Shown here: piece after piece, positions 18,771 through 27,742 of the stretch
Layout: each line of letters begins with the position of its first letter
Numbering within the stretch: the first letter of the stretch is position 1
Assembly: GCA_030148775.1 (NCBI GenBank)
Contig: JASBST010000054.1
Span: 1-38,999, forward strand
Origin: Thiogranum sp.
GTDB taxonomy: Bacteria; Pseudomonadota; Gammaproteobacteria; DSM-19610
Length of the DNA stretch: 38,999 nucleotides
Reading direction: 5' to 3'
Notes under the pieces: generated by a model
Database searches by the model: none
Told to the model about the DNA's origin: nothing
What the model saw: the letters and a program-made list of their open reading frames with translations, nothing else
Translations under genes and position numbers: made by a program

Positions 18771-19276
18771 GGGCCGGTCCGGTTATCCCAGAGTTCGTCG
18801 CCGATGGCGCCTTCTTCCCGGGTCCACACCAGGCGCGAAATTATCTTGAAGCGTGCGACGCTCATGGCGCCGCGTTTCCTGCGACTGCTGTCGGCCGTAT
18901 CGTCCATGGCCTGGCATATATCCTCACGCTCGGCTTCGTGGATCTCGACCGGTTCATAGTTCTCGTCCATGATGACCAGCAACACGCTGTCCCAGTCGCG
19001 CTCGACTCTGAGCTGCCCGATACGCTGTCCGCTTTTTTCTTCGTCGAAGATCACCCGCGCCTTGATCTGGATGCGCTTGCCTTCACGATCTCCGGTGCCG
19101 AGCGCATCGTAACCCAGGGAACGGTCCTCGCAGATGTTCAACGCCAACAGACGTGCTGCGTCGTGCTCGGCGATTTCATTGCTGACACCGGGTAGCGGCT
19201 TGCCGGTAGTGCGACGGAACTCCGCCGCCAAACGGCGCGCCTCACTGATCAATTTGTCAACCGAGTAAATGCCCAC
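18767..19276 (-). CDS. Conserved hypothetical protein (possible DUF6998-like)
   Basis: A 169-residue soluble protein from a GTG at 19276. Notable segments are IYSVDKLISEARRLAAEFRR, IAEHDAARLLALNI, GKRIQIKARVIFDEEKSGQRI, WDSVLLVIMDENYEPVEIHE and RRKRGAMSVARFKIISRLVW. The middle part (IQIK then DSVLLVIMDENY) recalls PD-(D/E)xK-like nuclease cores, but a catalytic set is not certain. I recall similar proteins under a DUF name near 6998 but cannot verify it. A TTG at 19351 would add 25 unconserved-looking residues. Its end overlaps the helicase start (ATGA). Confidence 0.72.
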   Translation of the reverse strand: MGIYSVDKLISEARRLAAEFRRTTGKPLPGVSNEIAEHDAARLLALNICEDRSLGYDALGTGDREGKRIQIKARVIFDEEKSGQRIGQLRVERDWDSVLLVIMDENYEPVEIHEAEREDICQAMDDTADSSRRKRGAMSVARFKIISRLVWTREEGAIGDELWDNRTGP

Positions 19277-19347
19277 AGCGTCCGTTGTTCTTGTCTGGGT
19301 CCCGAGGCGCCTGCTCCCTGACGGGCATTGTACACCGATAAAAGCGC

Positions 19348-19854
19348 TCAACCACCCAGATCACGTATGCGTTGTTCGGCCCGGCGCGCGCCTTCGCTGT
19401 CATTCAGGGACCAACGGACCCGTGCCACCAGTCGCCAGTTGCTGACTTGCAGCAGCCGGTTGTCGCCGGCCAGGGCGTTGGACTTCAACGCCAGCTGCTC
19501 GGCTTCCTGCGGCCGGCCCTGGTCCAGCCGGACGGCCGCCAAACGGTGCCACAAGGCCGCGTTCCTGGCGTCGATACGCAAGGCCCGCTCGATGGTGGCC
19601 GCCTCGTTGTTGCTATCGCCGGCGCGATGATAGTTCTCGGCCTGATCCAACAAGGCCACGACGGCGCCATTGATCGGTGCGGCCGGCGACGGCAGCGGCG
19701 TGACGACCACGCCCGGCGGTGTGGTTTCGTCCGGCGTGGTCGTCGGCGACGGCACCGGCTCGCCGGTGCGTCCGTCTATCACCGGCGGCAGACGGGTGGG
19801 CGCCGTGCTGCAGGCGCCGAGGAACAAACACAGCAGTACGACAGATTTTTTCAT
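19348..19854 (-). CDS. TPR-type lipoprotein downstream of PBP1b
   Basis: A 168-residue lipoprotein: MKKSVVLLCLFLGAC ends in a lipobox (LGAC). A Pro/Thr-rich linker (about 20-55) precedes a C-terminal helical region with two tetratricopeptide-like units, YHRAGDSNNEAATIERALRI and LWHRLAAVRLDQGRPQEAEQ. The ATG at 19854 overlaps the PBP1b stop (ATGA); a longer frame would run inside mrcB. The coupling hints at an outer-membrane partner for PBP1b, comparable in position only to LpoB-type activators. No sequence similarity to LpoB is claimed. Confidence 0.78.
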   Translation of the reverse strand: MKKSVVLLCLFLGACSTAPTRLPPVIDGRTGEPVPSPTTTPDETTPPGVVVTPLPSPAAPINGAVVALLDQAENYHRAGDSNNEAATIERALRIDARNAALWHRLAAVRLDQGRPQEAEQLALKSNALAGDNRLLQVSNWRLVARVRWSLNDSEGARRAEQRIRDLGG

Positions 19855-22151
19855 CGCAACCATCCAGGTAACCAGTCGGGCAGGCGCTGTCCGGCACAGG
19901 GCGCCGGCGGCGGCAGGGCGCCCGCCTCGACAAAGGGTAATTGTACGGTATCGTCGCAGCCCGTGTCCGCCAATCCGCCGCTGGCCGCATCGACCCCGTG
20001 CCAGGTCACGGTCTCGGGTTTGAGCAACTGCTGCGGGGTCGCGCCCGCCTCGCTGTAGAGATCGGCCCACACCTGCATCGCCCCACGGGCACCGGTCAGG
20101 CCCATCGGCTGGTTGTCGTCGCGCCCGATCCACACCACGCCGAGCTTGTCGCCGTCGTAGCCGGCGAACCAGGAGTCACGCAGGTCGTTGGTGGTTCCGG
20201 TCTTGCCCGCCAGCCCGAGCGACGGCGGGAAGCGTTGTGTCAGGGCCCGGGCGGTGCCTTCGGCCACGACTTTCTGCAACGCGGTGCTGATCAAAAAAGC
20301 CGGCGCCGGATCAATCACCCGCCGCACGCTGAGGTCGTAGCGTTGCAGCGGCTTGCCCGCGGCGTCCAGTACTTCACGGATACTGCGCAACGGTAATTGG
20401 AAACCGCCGCTGGCGAAACCCAGATATAACCGCGTGACCTGAAGCAGACTCATATCGGTCGCACCCAGGAACAGAGACGGATAGGGGTTCAGCGGTTTTT
20501 CCAGCCCCAGACGGCGCAGTGTGTCGACGACGCGCGGAACGCCGAGTTCCAGTCCCAGGCGCGCGCTGGCCACGTTGTAGGAGTGCGCCAGCGCCTGGTA
20601 CAGCATCACCTGGCCGTGATAACGCTGGTCGTAGTTTTGCGGCGACCATAGCTTGCCGGACTGCTCGTATTGCAGCGGCGAGTCGTCGAGCAAGGTGGCC
20701 AGGTTATATCGCTGCGGCTGCTCCAGGGCGGTCAGATAGATCGCGGGTTTGATCAGCGATCCAATCTGCCGCTGGATATCCAACGCTCGGTTGAAACCGG
20801 CGTAACCGGCCTGGCGTCCGCCGGCCAGCGCTAGGACTTCGCCGTTGGAGGAATGAGTCACCAATCCGGCACCCTGAAGTTCCGGCTGCTGCTCCAGCAA
20901 GGGTTTGATGCGCCGGTCGAGCGCCTTCTGTAGCGCCCATTGCACCTGCGGATCCAGTGTGGTGAATATCCGCAGCCCCTCGCCGATCAGGTCGGCCTCG
21001 TTGTAGTCGCGGAGCAGCTGCCGGCGCACCAGATCGAGAAAGGCGGGAAATGTCTTGCTGGTGCCGGCTTCGGGCGTCACCAGGCCAAGCGCTTCATTGC
21101 GGGCCTTCTGGTATTCGGCGCGCTCGATGATGCCCTGATCGAGCATCACTTGCAGCACCAGGTTGCGCCGCTCCCGCGCCCGCTGCGGATGGCGCCGCGG
21201 GTCGTAATATGACGGACCCTTGACCATGCCCACCAGCAACGCCATCTGCGCCGTGGTCAATTCGTCCAGCGGCCGTTGAAACAAAAACCGACTTCCCAGG
21301 CCGAAGCCGTGGATGGCGCGCTGCCCATCCTGGGCCAGATACACTTCGTTGAGATAGGCTTCCAGAATTTCGTTTTTGTCGTAGCGACGCTCGATCAACA
21401 GCGCCATGATGGCCTCATTGAGCTTGCGCCACAGGCTGCGGCGATTGCTGAGAAAGAAGTTTTTCACCAGTTGCTGCGTCAGCGTGCTTCCGCCCTGCAC
21501 CACCCGGCCGGAACGCAGATTCACCCACATTGCCCGTGCCACCGCGCGCGGCGAGATGCCCCAATGCTGATAGAATCCGCGGTCCTCCACGGCGATCAAA
21601 GCCTTGACCAGCGTTGCGGGCACTTCGTCGAGCCGCACCAGAATCCGGTCTTCCTGACGCGCCGTGTGGATGCTGCCGATTTCCAGCGGGTCCAGGCGTG
21701 CCAACGCGATATCGGCGCCGCTGCGATCGTTCTGCAGGCGGGTCACCCGCGCACCTTCGAAGCTGATGCGCAACGGTTGCGAAGCCTCGCGACCGTCCCA
21801 GAAGTCGAAGGCGCGGCTGATCAGCTGGAAACGGCCGGCGTTACGGGAGACCTCGCCGGGGCGGCGCGGCCGGCTGACAAAGCGATAGCCCAGCGCCTTG
21901 AGCTCGGTGGCAAACTGGGTTGCGCTCAGCGGTAAACCGGTATAGAGCTCCAGCGGGCGGGCGTACACACGCGCCGGCAGCGTCCAGCGATGGCCCTCGA
22001 ATTTCCGATAGACCTGAAAATCGAGAAAGGCCACATATCCCGCGAGCAGGACCAGCAGGGTGATGAGAACGCGCCCCCAGGGCAGCGAACGGCCCTTGCG
22101 CGAACGACGCCGCGTGTTTCGGCGGCGGCTTTTGGATTTTTTTCGTGGCAT
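19851..22151 (-). CDS. mrcB: Penicillin-binding protein 1B (bifunctional transglycosylase/transpeptidase)
   Basis: A 766-residue class A PBP that polymerises and cross-links peptidoglycan. A very basic cytoplasmic N-terminus (1-22) precedes one TM helix (about 26-44), a UB2H-like region (60-145), the GT51 domain with catalytic Glu189 in EDRGFYQHWG, and the transpeptidase with Ser465-x-x-Lys468 (GSLIK), Ser524-Tyr-Asn526 and Lys650-Thr-Gly652. All catalytic motifs are intact. The UB2H segment and the RVYARPLELYTG block favour PBP1b over PBP1a. It is translationally coupled to the TPR lipoprotein. Confidence 0.93.
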   Translation of the reverse strand: MPRKKSKSRRRNTRRRSRKGRSLPWGRVLITLLVLLAGYVAFLDFQVYRKFEGHRWTLPARVYARPLELYTGLPLSATQFATELKALGYRFVSRPRRPGEVSRNAGRFQLISRAFDFWDGREASQPLRISFEGARVTRLQNDRSGADIALARLDPLEIGSIHTARQEDRILVRLDEVPATLVKALIAVEDRGFYQHWGISPRAVARAMWVNLRSGRVVQGGSTLTQQLVKNFFLSNRRSLWRKLNEAIMALLIERRYDKNEILEAYLNEVYLAQDGQRAIHGFGLGSRFLFQRPLDELTTAQMALLVGMVKGPSYYDPRRHPQRARERRNLVLQVMLDQGIIERAEYQKARNEALGLVTPEAGTSKTFPAFLDLVRRQLLRDYNEADLIGEGLRIFTTLDPQVQWALQKALDRRIKPLLEQQPELQGAGLVTHSSNGEVLALAGGRQAGYAGFNRALDIQRQIGSLIKPAIYLTALEQPQRYNLATLLDDSPLQYEQSGKLWSPQNYDQRYHGQVMLYQALAHSYNVASARLGLELGVPRVVDTLRRLGLEKPLNPYPSLFLGATDMSLLQVTRLYLGFASGGFQLPLRSIREVLDAAGKPLQRYDLSVRRVIDPAPAFLISTALQKVVAEGTARALTQRFPPSLGLAGKTGTTNDLRDSWFAGYDGDKLGVVWIGRDDNQPMGLTGARGAMQVWADLYSEAGATPQQLLKPETVTWHGVDAASGGLADTGCDDTVQLPFVEAGALPPPAPCAGQRLPDWLPGWLR

Positions 22152-22297
22152 GCAGTACTACAGTCCGGATCGAGCGGCGGATCCGCGCGGCAACGCCCGG
22201 CGGGATCCAGTCCAACAGAGGAGACAGCGGGTAGTATACCTATGGACCGGCCGGCGTACAGCGCAGGCCGAAAAGCGTCGGCATCCGGCAACAGCGG

Positions 22298-23500
22298 TTA
22301 TTTTTCCCCACTGACTGCCTGGTACCTGGCTTCCAGACTGTGGTATTGCTTTTCCAGCTCTGCGAGCGCGGCGTCCTTGAATTCCACCAGCGCTTCCAGC
22401 TCCTGGATTTTTACTTCGAGTTGATAGGTTTCCCCGGCGGCGTCTTCGTCCGCGACCAGGTCCGGCGCTGAGTCGCCTTCGATCACGGCCAGTTCGGGCC
22501 CGTCAACCGGCTCGGCACCCTGTTCCAGTTTCGCCTGCGCGGCCTCCAGCTCAGTGCGCAACAGGGCGTTCTCGTCCTCCAATACCGCGACACAGCCGCT
22601 CAGCTCCTGGTTGGCCCTCTGAATACCGGCGATCGCCGCTTCGAGTTCTGCCGCCTTGCCTGCTTCAGGCGCGAGTTCCTGAATCAGGCTCTGCAGATGG
22701 GTGATGGTCTCGTGCTGGTTGCCGATCATTGTCTTGAGGCCGTTTAGCTGTGTCGAATCCAGCGCCTGCTCCCCGACTTCGGCCTTGCCGCCCTCTTCGC
22801 GTGCCTGCTTGAGCCGTTTGTTCTCCTGCTCCAGCATCTGCAGGCAACGTTGCAACTCGACGTCGTGGCGTTCGAACTCATCGAGCTTGTTCAGGATACT
22901 GTCGAGATTCTCGATCTCGGATGCGCGCGTCTGCAACTCGCTTCGCAACGCGCTCATGGCGTCCTGCTGATTGAGTATCACCTGTTTGAGGCGGTCTAAC
23001 TCGTTATCGTGCGTATCCAAGATCGCGGACGCGTTCTCATCCGCCGGTTCCGGCGCAGCCGCGCCTGGGTCCGCCTCCGGTTCCACCGGCGACGCCGTCA
23101 CCGACGCGGCCGCCGCAGGCCACTGCTGCAGCAGTTTGGCGACACCTTCGCTGAGCGCGGTCTGAAAATGCACTGGGTTTTCCGAGAATTCCTGTGCCGC
23201 GACTTCCAGTTCGAGAAACTGGTGCCGGATCGACAAATGCTCGGCGGTCTGCTGATCCCCGGCGTCACCGGCATCCAGCGCTTCGCACAAGGCCTGATTG
23301 CGCCGTATCTCCTCGCGCAGATAGTGCGGAAAATCGACGGACGTGGTCTGCGCCTCCTCGTTCAGTTGGTTTTGCAAACCGCGCAGACGCGACTTGAGGG
23401 CATGACTGCGCCATAGCAACCAGCCGGCCGCGACCAGCAACAGGATGATCGTCTCGATCATACCAAACAGACTGTAAAGACCTAGATGTAATTCTTGCAT
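22298..23500 (-). CDS. Membrane-anchored coiled-coil protein of unknown function
   Basis: A 400-residue protein: one N-terminal TM helix (about 12-30, LFGMIETIILLLVAAGWLLW), then long heptad-rich acidic coiled coil (about 33-110 and 155-390) broken by an Ala/Pro linker near 125-155. Coils are rich in Leu, Glu, Gln and Ala, for example LQRCLQMLEQENKRLKQA. No enzymatic motif. Its first residues, MQELHLGLYSLFG, share ELHLGL with the juxtamembrane KKKELHLGLAIGV of the VWA protein encoded 35 bases upstream. Both probably work in one envelope complex; this is inference. Confidence 0.72.
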   Translation of the reverse strand: MQELHLGLYSLFGMIETIILLLVAAGWLLWRSHALKSRLRGLQNQLNEEAQTTSVDFPHYLREEIRRNQALCEALDAGDAGDQQTAEHLSIRHQFLELEVAAQEFSENPVHFQTALSEGVAKLLQQWPAAAASVTASPVEPEADPGAAAPEPADENASAILDTHDNELDRLKQVILNQQDAMSALRSELQTRASEIENLDSILNKLDEFERHDVELQRCLQMLEQENKRLKQAREEGGKAEVGEQALDSTQLNGLKTMIGNQHETITHLQSLIQELAPEAGKAAELEAAIAGIQRANQELSGCVAVLEDENALLRTELEAAQAKLEQGAEPVDGPELAVIEGDSAPDLVADEDAAGETYQLEVKIQELEALVEFKDAALAELEKQYHSLEARYQAVSGEK

Positions 23501-23535
23501 TGCAGGTATCCGTCAGGACGTGTAGATCATGCTGT

Positions 23536-25131
23536 TCATTGCGACGCCTCCTCGTCGGCGTCTTCCTCGCCCGCGGCGGCGGCCTCGGCCGCGCGCTTAC
23601 GTCTTTTCAGGAACCACCAGACACCTAATCCGAGCGCGAGCAGGAACAGGTTCACGCCGATAAACACCCCGATCGCCAGGCCCAGATGCAATTCCTTTTT
23701 TTTGGGCTCCGGCGGCACTTCCTCTGCTGTCTGCGTCGTGGGCGCTTCTACGGGCTGTTCGGCAGCTTGCGTCTCGGCGGGCGTCTCCGCTGCGGGCGCT
23801 GTCGGTTCGGTTTCGACCGCTGGCACCGCGGGCGCTGGCGGGGCGGCGGCTGCCGTCGTGGGTTTGACCTCGAAATGCACCGTTTTCTGGCGCTTGAAGG
23901 TCTGGCTTTCAGCGATCAGATCGATGCTATAGGCACCGGGCTTATCGAAGGCGAGGGTGTTCGAATAGATGGCGTCGCCGGTTTTGCGATCGCCGTATTG
24001 CCCGTTATCGAACAATTCGAAGCTGGCCTCGGCGCCGTCTGGCGTCTGTACCCGCATGTGGAATCGGGTGTTGGTCAACAGGGCTTCCTTGTCCAGCAGC
24101 TTGCCGTCCTGTTCGAGCCAGGATTCGAGCACCACGTGCTCGCCCAGTGCCACTCCCGGAACCTGGGGATTATGCTTGAGCGACATATCGGTGACGATAT
24201 ACGCACGGTTCTTGCCGCCGGTGAACAGCAACTTCCAGGTGCCCGCCTCCGGTTGACGCAGCGTGATCATGTCGAAGTATTCGGACAGGAACCATTTCAG
24301 ATTTTCGCCGGCATCCTCCGCGCCGAGCTTGCGCCCCTGCGGGGACTGCAGATAAATGCGGACGTCCTCGCGCTCTTTCGAAGCGACAATGGTCACCTCC
24401 TCGATAGAGGGATCGACATTGAATTCGCCGCCGTCGATCGGCAGCATATCGGGTTCCTTGGCGGTTTCGAAAATGTCACTGAAAACGTCGTGCAGATCGG
24501 CATCCGTTTTGGCCAATTTGAACAGACCGCCGGTCTGCTGCGCGAGCGCCTGCAGCAGCTCCACATCCGAGGCCTCGGTGAACGCGATGGCGTAAACTTT
24601 GATCTTTTTCTCTTGCAGGGATTTGGCCAGTTCACCCCGCAGGCGCTGATTCAGTTTCCAGTCTTCATCGCTGTCGCCGACGTCCATTTTGCCGTCGGAC
24701 ATCAGTATGAGCATTTTCTCATGATCGGCGCGACCGCCGCGCTCGAGCATGTCCGTACCTTTGCTCAGCGCCGCATACAGATTGGTATAAACCCCTTTGG
24801 AGGATACTTTGTCGGCGGCCGCCAGTATTCGGCTGTTGTCGCCCGGCTCCGGCGCGGTCAGCCGCAGAACCGGGTAACCGTTGTCGCTGAAACTGACAAG
24901 GCCAATGCGATCATCGCTATCCAGCAGCGACATGAACAACTTGGCCGCCGGGACGCGCAGCTTGTGCGGGTCGTTTTTCGCCATGCTGCCGGAGCTGTCC
25001 ATCAACAGCACCGCGTCCACCCCCGCGGAGGCGGCCGGCACTACGGCAAACAGCGCGGCGCAGATCCACCAGATCCGGACAAGGCGGCCGAATGCCCGCC
25101 GACGGGTGCCTGCTGCTGAAATCCTGTTCAT
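23536..25131 (-). CDS. Von Willebrand factor A domain membrane protein
   Basis: A 531-residue exported protein. The signal peptide (LVRIWWICAALFAVVPAASA) is followed by a VWA domain (about 38-215) with a complete MIDAS motif Asp45-x-Ser47-x-Ser49 and LILMSDGKMDVGD. A beta-rich middle (about 230-420, FELFDNGQYGDRKTGDAIYS) resembles the extension in Ca-activated-chloride-channel-like and choice-of-anchor proteins. Then come a Pro/Glu/Thr-rich linker (430-485), a TM helix (GLAIGVFIGVNLFLLALGLGVWWFL) and a basic-acidic tail. A type I membrane topology with the VWA domain in the periplasm is expected. AAAGGATG supplies the ribosome binding site. Confidence 0.85.
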   Translation of the reverse strand: MNRISAAGTRRRAFGRLVRIWWICAALFAVVPAASAGVDAVLLMDSSGSMAKNDPHKLRVPAAKLFMSLLDSDDRIGLVSFSDNGYPVLRLTAPEPGDNSRILAAADKVSSKGVYTNLYAALSKGTDMLERGGRADHEKMLILMSDGKMDVGDSDEDWKLNQRLRGELAKSLQEKKIKVYAIAFTEASDVELLQALAQQTGGLFKLAKTDADLHDVFSDIFETAKEPDMLPIDGGEFNVDPSIEEVTIVASKEREDVRIYLQSPQGRKLGAEDAGENLKWFLSEYFDMITLRQPEAGTWKLLFTGGKNRAYIVTDMSLKHNPQVPGVALGEHVVLESWLEQDGKLLDKEALLTNTRFHMRVQTPDGAEASFELFDNGQYGDRKTGDAIYSNTLAFDKPGAYSIDLIAESQTFKRQKTVHFEVKPTTAAAAPPAPAVPAVETEPTAPAAETPAETQAAEQPVEAPTTQTAEEVPPEPKKKELHLGLAIGVFIGVNLFLLALGLGVWWFLKRRKRAAEAAAAGEEDADEEASQ

Positions 25132-25181
25132 GCCAACATCCTTTAAACCGTTGCTTTTACTGGGATAACTATAGTATTACC

Positions 25182-25197
25182 GCGTCGCGGGCGACGC
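25182..25197. repeat. Perfect inverted repeat upstream of the VWA gene
   Basis: GCGTCG-CGGG-CGACGC forms a 6-bp hairpin between tpm and the VWA gene. There is no T-run on either side, so terminator function is doubtful. An AT-rich stretch with TAATACTATAG next to it may hold the VWA promoter. Confidence 0.35.
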
Positions 25198-25298
25198 CCT
25201 GTCCCTGTAACGGCAGCAATAAGATTTAATTGAGATTCAGGCGCTTATTGGCTGTTTGAGCGGCGTTTGCTGCACCCGCCAGGTAGACGCTGTCCCCG

Positions 25299-25958
25299 CT
25301 AGGCCGGCGGTTTTTGCAGCACATAGACCTGTTCCGCCAGTCGACTCAGACCGCGTTCGCGGAACCGGCTTTCGCGCTCGAGGATATCCTCCCGCAACAG
25401 CGGTCGGATTTGCCAGTGGTTGCCGAACAGGGCCTCGACTTCGGCCTCGTCGACGGAAAAGGGAGGGCCGTTCATTTGTGTCTGCGGATAAGCCAGCGTG
25501 ATCAGCAGCAACCTGCAGCCGGGCGCCGCCAGGGCGGTCAACTGCGCCGCGTAAGCCGGTCGCATCGGTTGTGGCAGCGCGATCAGTGCCGCACGGTCAT
25601 AGATCGCGTCGACTACGCCTGTCTGCGCCGGCTCCAGGGTGAAGAAGTCGCCGCAGTACAGCGTCACGCCACCGCTTTGCCAGCAAGCGAAAGCGCCCTC
25701 GCGCCGCCGCCGGGGTTGCAGCCCCTGTTCACGGAAAAAGGCCGTTACCGCCCGCTCGCTGAGTTCCACGCCCAGTACCGGCGCGCGCGCCCCCAGCCAC
25801 ACCATATCGCGGCTTTTCCCGCACAGCGGCACCAGCGTGGTGGCATGCGTCGGCTCGACCACCTGAGGCCAGAAACGCTCGAGATGGGGGTTGACGGTTT
25901 CCTGATGAAAACCGATCAGGTTGTCGCGCCAGCGTTGCTGCCAGAATTGTGCGTCCAT
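25299..25958 (-). CDS. tpm: Thiopurine S-methyltransferase family protein
   Basis: A 219-residue SAM-dependent methyltransferase of the TPMT family, which in bacteria methylates thiopurines and also tellurite or selenite species. The N-terminus DAQFWQQRWRDNLIGFHQ and the blocks LVPLCGKSRDMVWL, VLGVELSERAVTAFF and YCGDFFTL contain the SAM site; IYDRAALIALPQPMRPAYA is another family block. The ATG at 25958 was chosen because upstream residues come from the cysG reading region in another frame. It lies 11 bases after cysG. A role in sulfur, selenium or tellurium methylation is plausible but unproven. Confidence 0.88.
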   Translation of the reverse strand: MDAQFWQQRWRDNLIGFHQETVNPHLERFWPQVVEPTHATTLVPLCGKSRDMVWLGARAPVLGVELSERAVTAFFREQGLQPRRRREGAFACWQSGGVTLYCGDFFTLEPAQTGVVDAIYDRAALIALPQPMRPAYAAQLTALAAPGCRLLLITLAYPQTQMNGPPFSVDEAEVEALFGNHWQIRPLLREDILERESRFRERGLSRLAEQVYVLQKPPA

Positions 25959-25969
25959 AACGACCCGAC

Positions 25970-27400
25970 TCAGACGTGCGGCGTGCCGCCGAAGGGGCGC
26001 GGATCCGCGCCGGGCAGCGGCTTGAACCACTGCAGCGTCTTGTGCAGTTCGACCACCCTGCCGACGATGATAATGGTCGGCGGCTTGAGCGCTTGCTCGC
26101 GTACCGTCTGCTCCAGCTTGAGCAGTTCGGTAACGACTACGCGCTGGTTTTGCGTGGTGCCCTGTTGAATCAGCGCCACCGGCGTGTCCGCGGCCAGACC
26201 GTGACGGATCAGTTCGGCGGACACCACCCCCACGCCGTGCAGGCCCATGTAGAAGACGATGGTCTGATTGGGGTGCGCCAGCGCTTTCCAGTTCAAGTCC
26301 ACCGTGCCGTCCTGCAGATGGCCGGTGGCGAACACCACCGACTGGGCGTAGTCGCGATGCGTCAGCGGAATGCCCGAATAGGTGGCGCAACCGGAGGCCG
26401 CGGTGATGCCGGGGACCACCTGGAAGTTGACGCCATTGTCCATCAGCGTGGCAATCTCCTCGCCGCCGCGTCCGAAAATGAAGGGGTCGCCGCCTTTAAG
26501 CCGTACCACGCGCTTGCCCTCCTGCGCCAGGCGCACCAGCAGTTGGTTGATGTTTTCCTGCGATAGCGCGTGATTGTCGCGCTCCTTGCCGACATAGATG
26601 CGTTCGGCGTCGCGGCGCGACAAGTCCAGAATGGGCGGCGCCACCAGGCGGTCGTAGACCACCACATCGGCCATTTGCAACAGCCGCAGCGCGCGGAAGG
26701 TGAGCAGATCCGGATCACCGGGGCCGGCGCCGACCAAATAGACTTCGCCCAGCGGATGAGGATTGTCTGCACTGCCCGCCAGCTCGCGTTCCAACTGCTC
26801 GCGGGCCTTGTCGTCGCGACCGGAAAAAAGCAGCTCGGCGACTTCACCCTGCAGGGTGTTCTCCCAGAATTGGCGTCGCTGGGTCACGCCACTGAAACGC
26901 TGTTTGACGCGTTCGCGAAAACTTTCCACCAGCCGCGCCAGACGGCCGTAGGCGGCGGGCACGTAGCTTTCCAGCCGGGCGCGCAACAGCCGTGCCAGAA
27001 CCGGCGAATGGCCGCCGGTGGACACCGCCACCTGCACCGGCGAGCGATCGATGATCGAGGGTACGATAAAGGTGCAAAGCTCCGGTTGATCGACGACATT
27101 GACGGGAATGCCCTCCTGTTTGGCGCGCGCCGAAACCTGCCGGTTCACCGCCTGCCGGTCGGTGGCGGCAATTACCAGGACTTTGCCGGCGATATCGTCA
27201 TCCTCGAATGTCCGTGCCGACCAGCTCATTTCTCCTGCCTCGGCCTGTCGCGCAAGCTCGTCGCACAGCCGCGGCGCCACCAAGTGCACGCGCGCACCGG
27301 CGCGGCGTAGTAAAGCGGCTTTACGCGCCGCCACGCCTCCGCCCCCGACCACCAGGCAGTCGCGGTTTTCCAGATCGAGGAATATGGGGAAAAAATCCAA
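25970..27400 (-). CDS. cysG: Siroheme synthase (trifunctional CysG)
   Basis: A 476-residue fusion that makes siroheme from uroporphyrinogen III. The N-terminal precorrin-2 dehydrogenase/ferrochelatase domain (1-150) has CLVVGGGGVAARKAALL and VVDQPELCTFIVPSIIDRSP. The C-terminal SAM-dependent uroporphyrinogen methyltransferase domain (about 215-460) has VGAGPGDPDLLTFRALRLLQ, RLKGGDPFIFGRGGEE and VVPGITAASGCATYSGIPLT. Both halves look intact. Siroheme serves sulfite and nitrite reductases, including reverse-acting DsrAB in sulfur oxidisers, which suits a neighbouring dsrS-like gene. Confidence 0.95.
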   Translation of the reverse strand: MDFFPIFLDLENRDCLVVGGGGVAARKAALLRRAGARVHLVAPRLCDELARQAEAGEMSWSARTFEDDDIAGKVLVIAATDRQAVNRQVSARAKQEGIPVNVVDQPELCTFIVPSIIDRSPVQVAVSTGGHSPVLARLLRARLESYVPAAYGRLARLVESFRERVKQRFSGVTQRRQFWENTLQGEVAELLFSGRDDKAREQLERELAGSADNPHPLGEVYLVGAGPGDPDLLTFRALRLLQMADVVVYDRLVAPPILDLSRRDAERIYVGKERDNHALSQENINQLLVRLAQEGKRVVRLKGGDPFIFGRGGEEIATLMDNGVNFQVVPGITAASGCATYSGIPLTHRDYAQSVVFATGHLQDGTVDLNWKALAHPNQTIVFYMGLHGVGVVSAELIRHGLAADTPVALIQQGTTQNQRVVVTELLKLEQTVREQALKPPTIIIVGRVVELHKTLQWFKPLPGADPRPFGGTPHV

Positions 27401-27410
27401 TGTCTGCGCC

Positions 27411-27677
27411 TCAGTTGTTTTTCACATCATCCAGCAGTGGATCCAGTTCGCCGTCACGTTCCAATGCGGCGAGGTCGTCGTAACCGCCGACATGATGATC
27501 GCCGATGAATATCTGCGGTACGGTACGCAGGCCGCTGCGCTGTTCCATTTCCTGCCATAGTTGCATATCGTGATCCACGGCGATCTTGCGTATTTCTATC
27601 CCCTTGCGGGTCAACAGCCGGTCGGCGCTGATGCAGTAGGGACAGAAGCGGGTACAGTACATGACGACTTCAGACAT
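27411..27677 (-). CDS. grxC: Glutaredoxin 3-type dithiol glutaredoxin
   Basis: An 88-residue glutaredoxin with the active site Cys12-Pro-Tyr-Cys15, the cis-Pro block RTVPQIFIGDHHVGGYDDL and the expected GG glutathione-binding turn. It reduces disulfides and glutathione mixed disulfides in the cytoplasm. The start is the ATG of MSEVVMYC; the much longer frame upstream is not conserved. It sits 10 bases before cysG and 65 bases after the dsrS-like gene in the same leftward operon. Confidence 0.93.
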   Translation of the reverse strand: MSEVVMYCTRFCPYCISADRLLTRKGIEIRKIAVDHDMQLWQEMEQRSGLRTVPQIFIGDHHVGGYDDLAALERDGELDPLLDDVKNN

Positions 27678-27742
27678 ACTTTCCTGACCTGAACGGTAGC
27701 GGTGATCCGACACACCGGGAAACGGAGACTCGAACCATGCAT

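Noticed and set aside
23686-25119. A 477-codon plus-strand frame opposite the VWA gene
   Set aside because: It is antisense to a protein with a signal peptide, MIDAS motif and TM helix; its translation has no recognisable domain and it reflects GC-rich codon bias.
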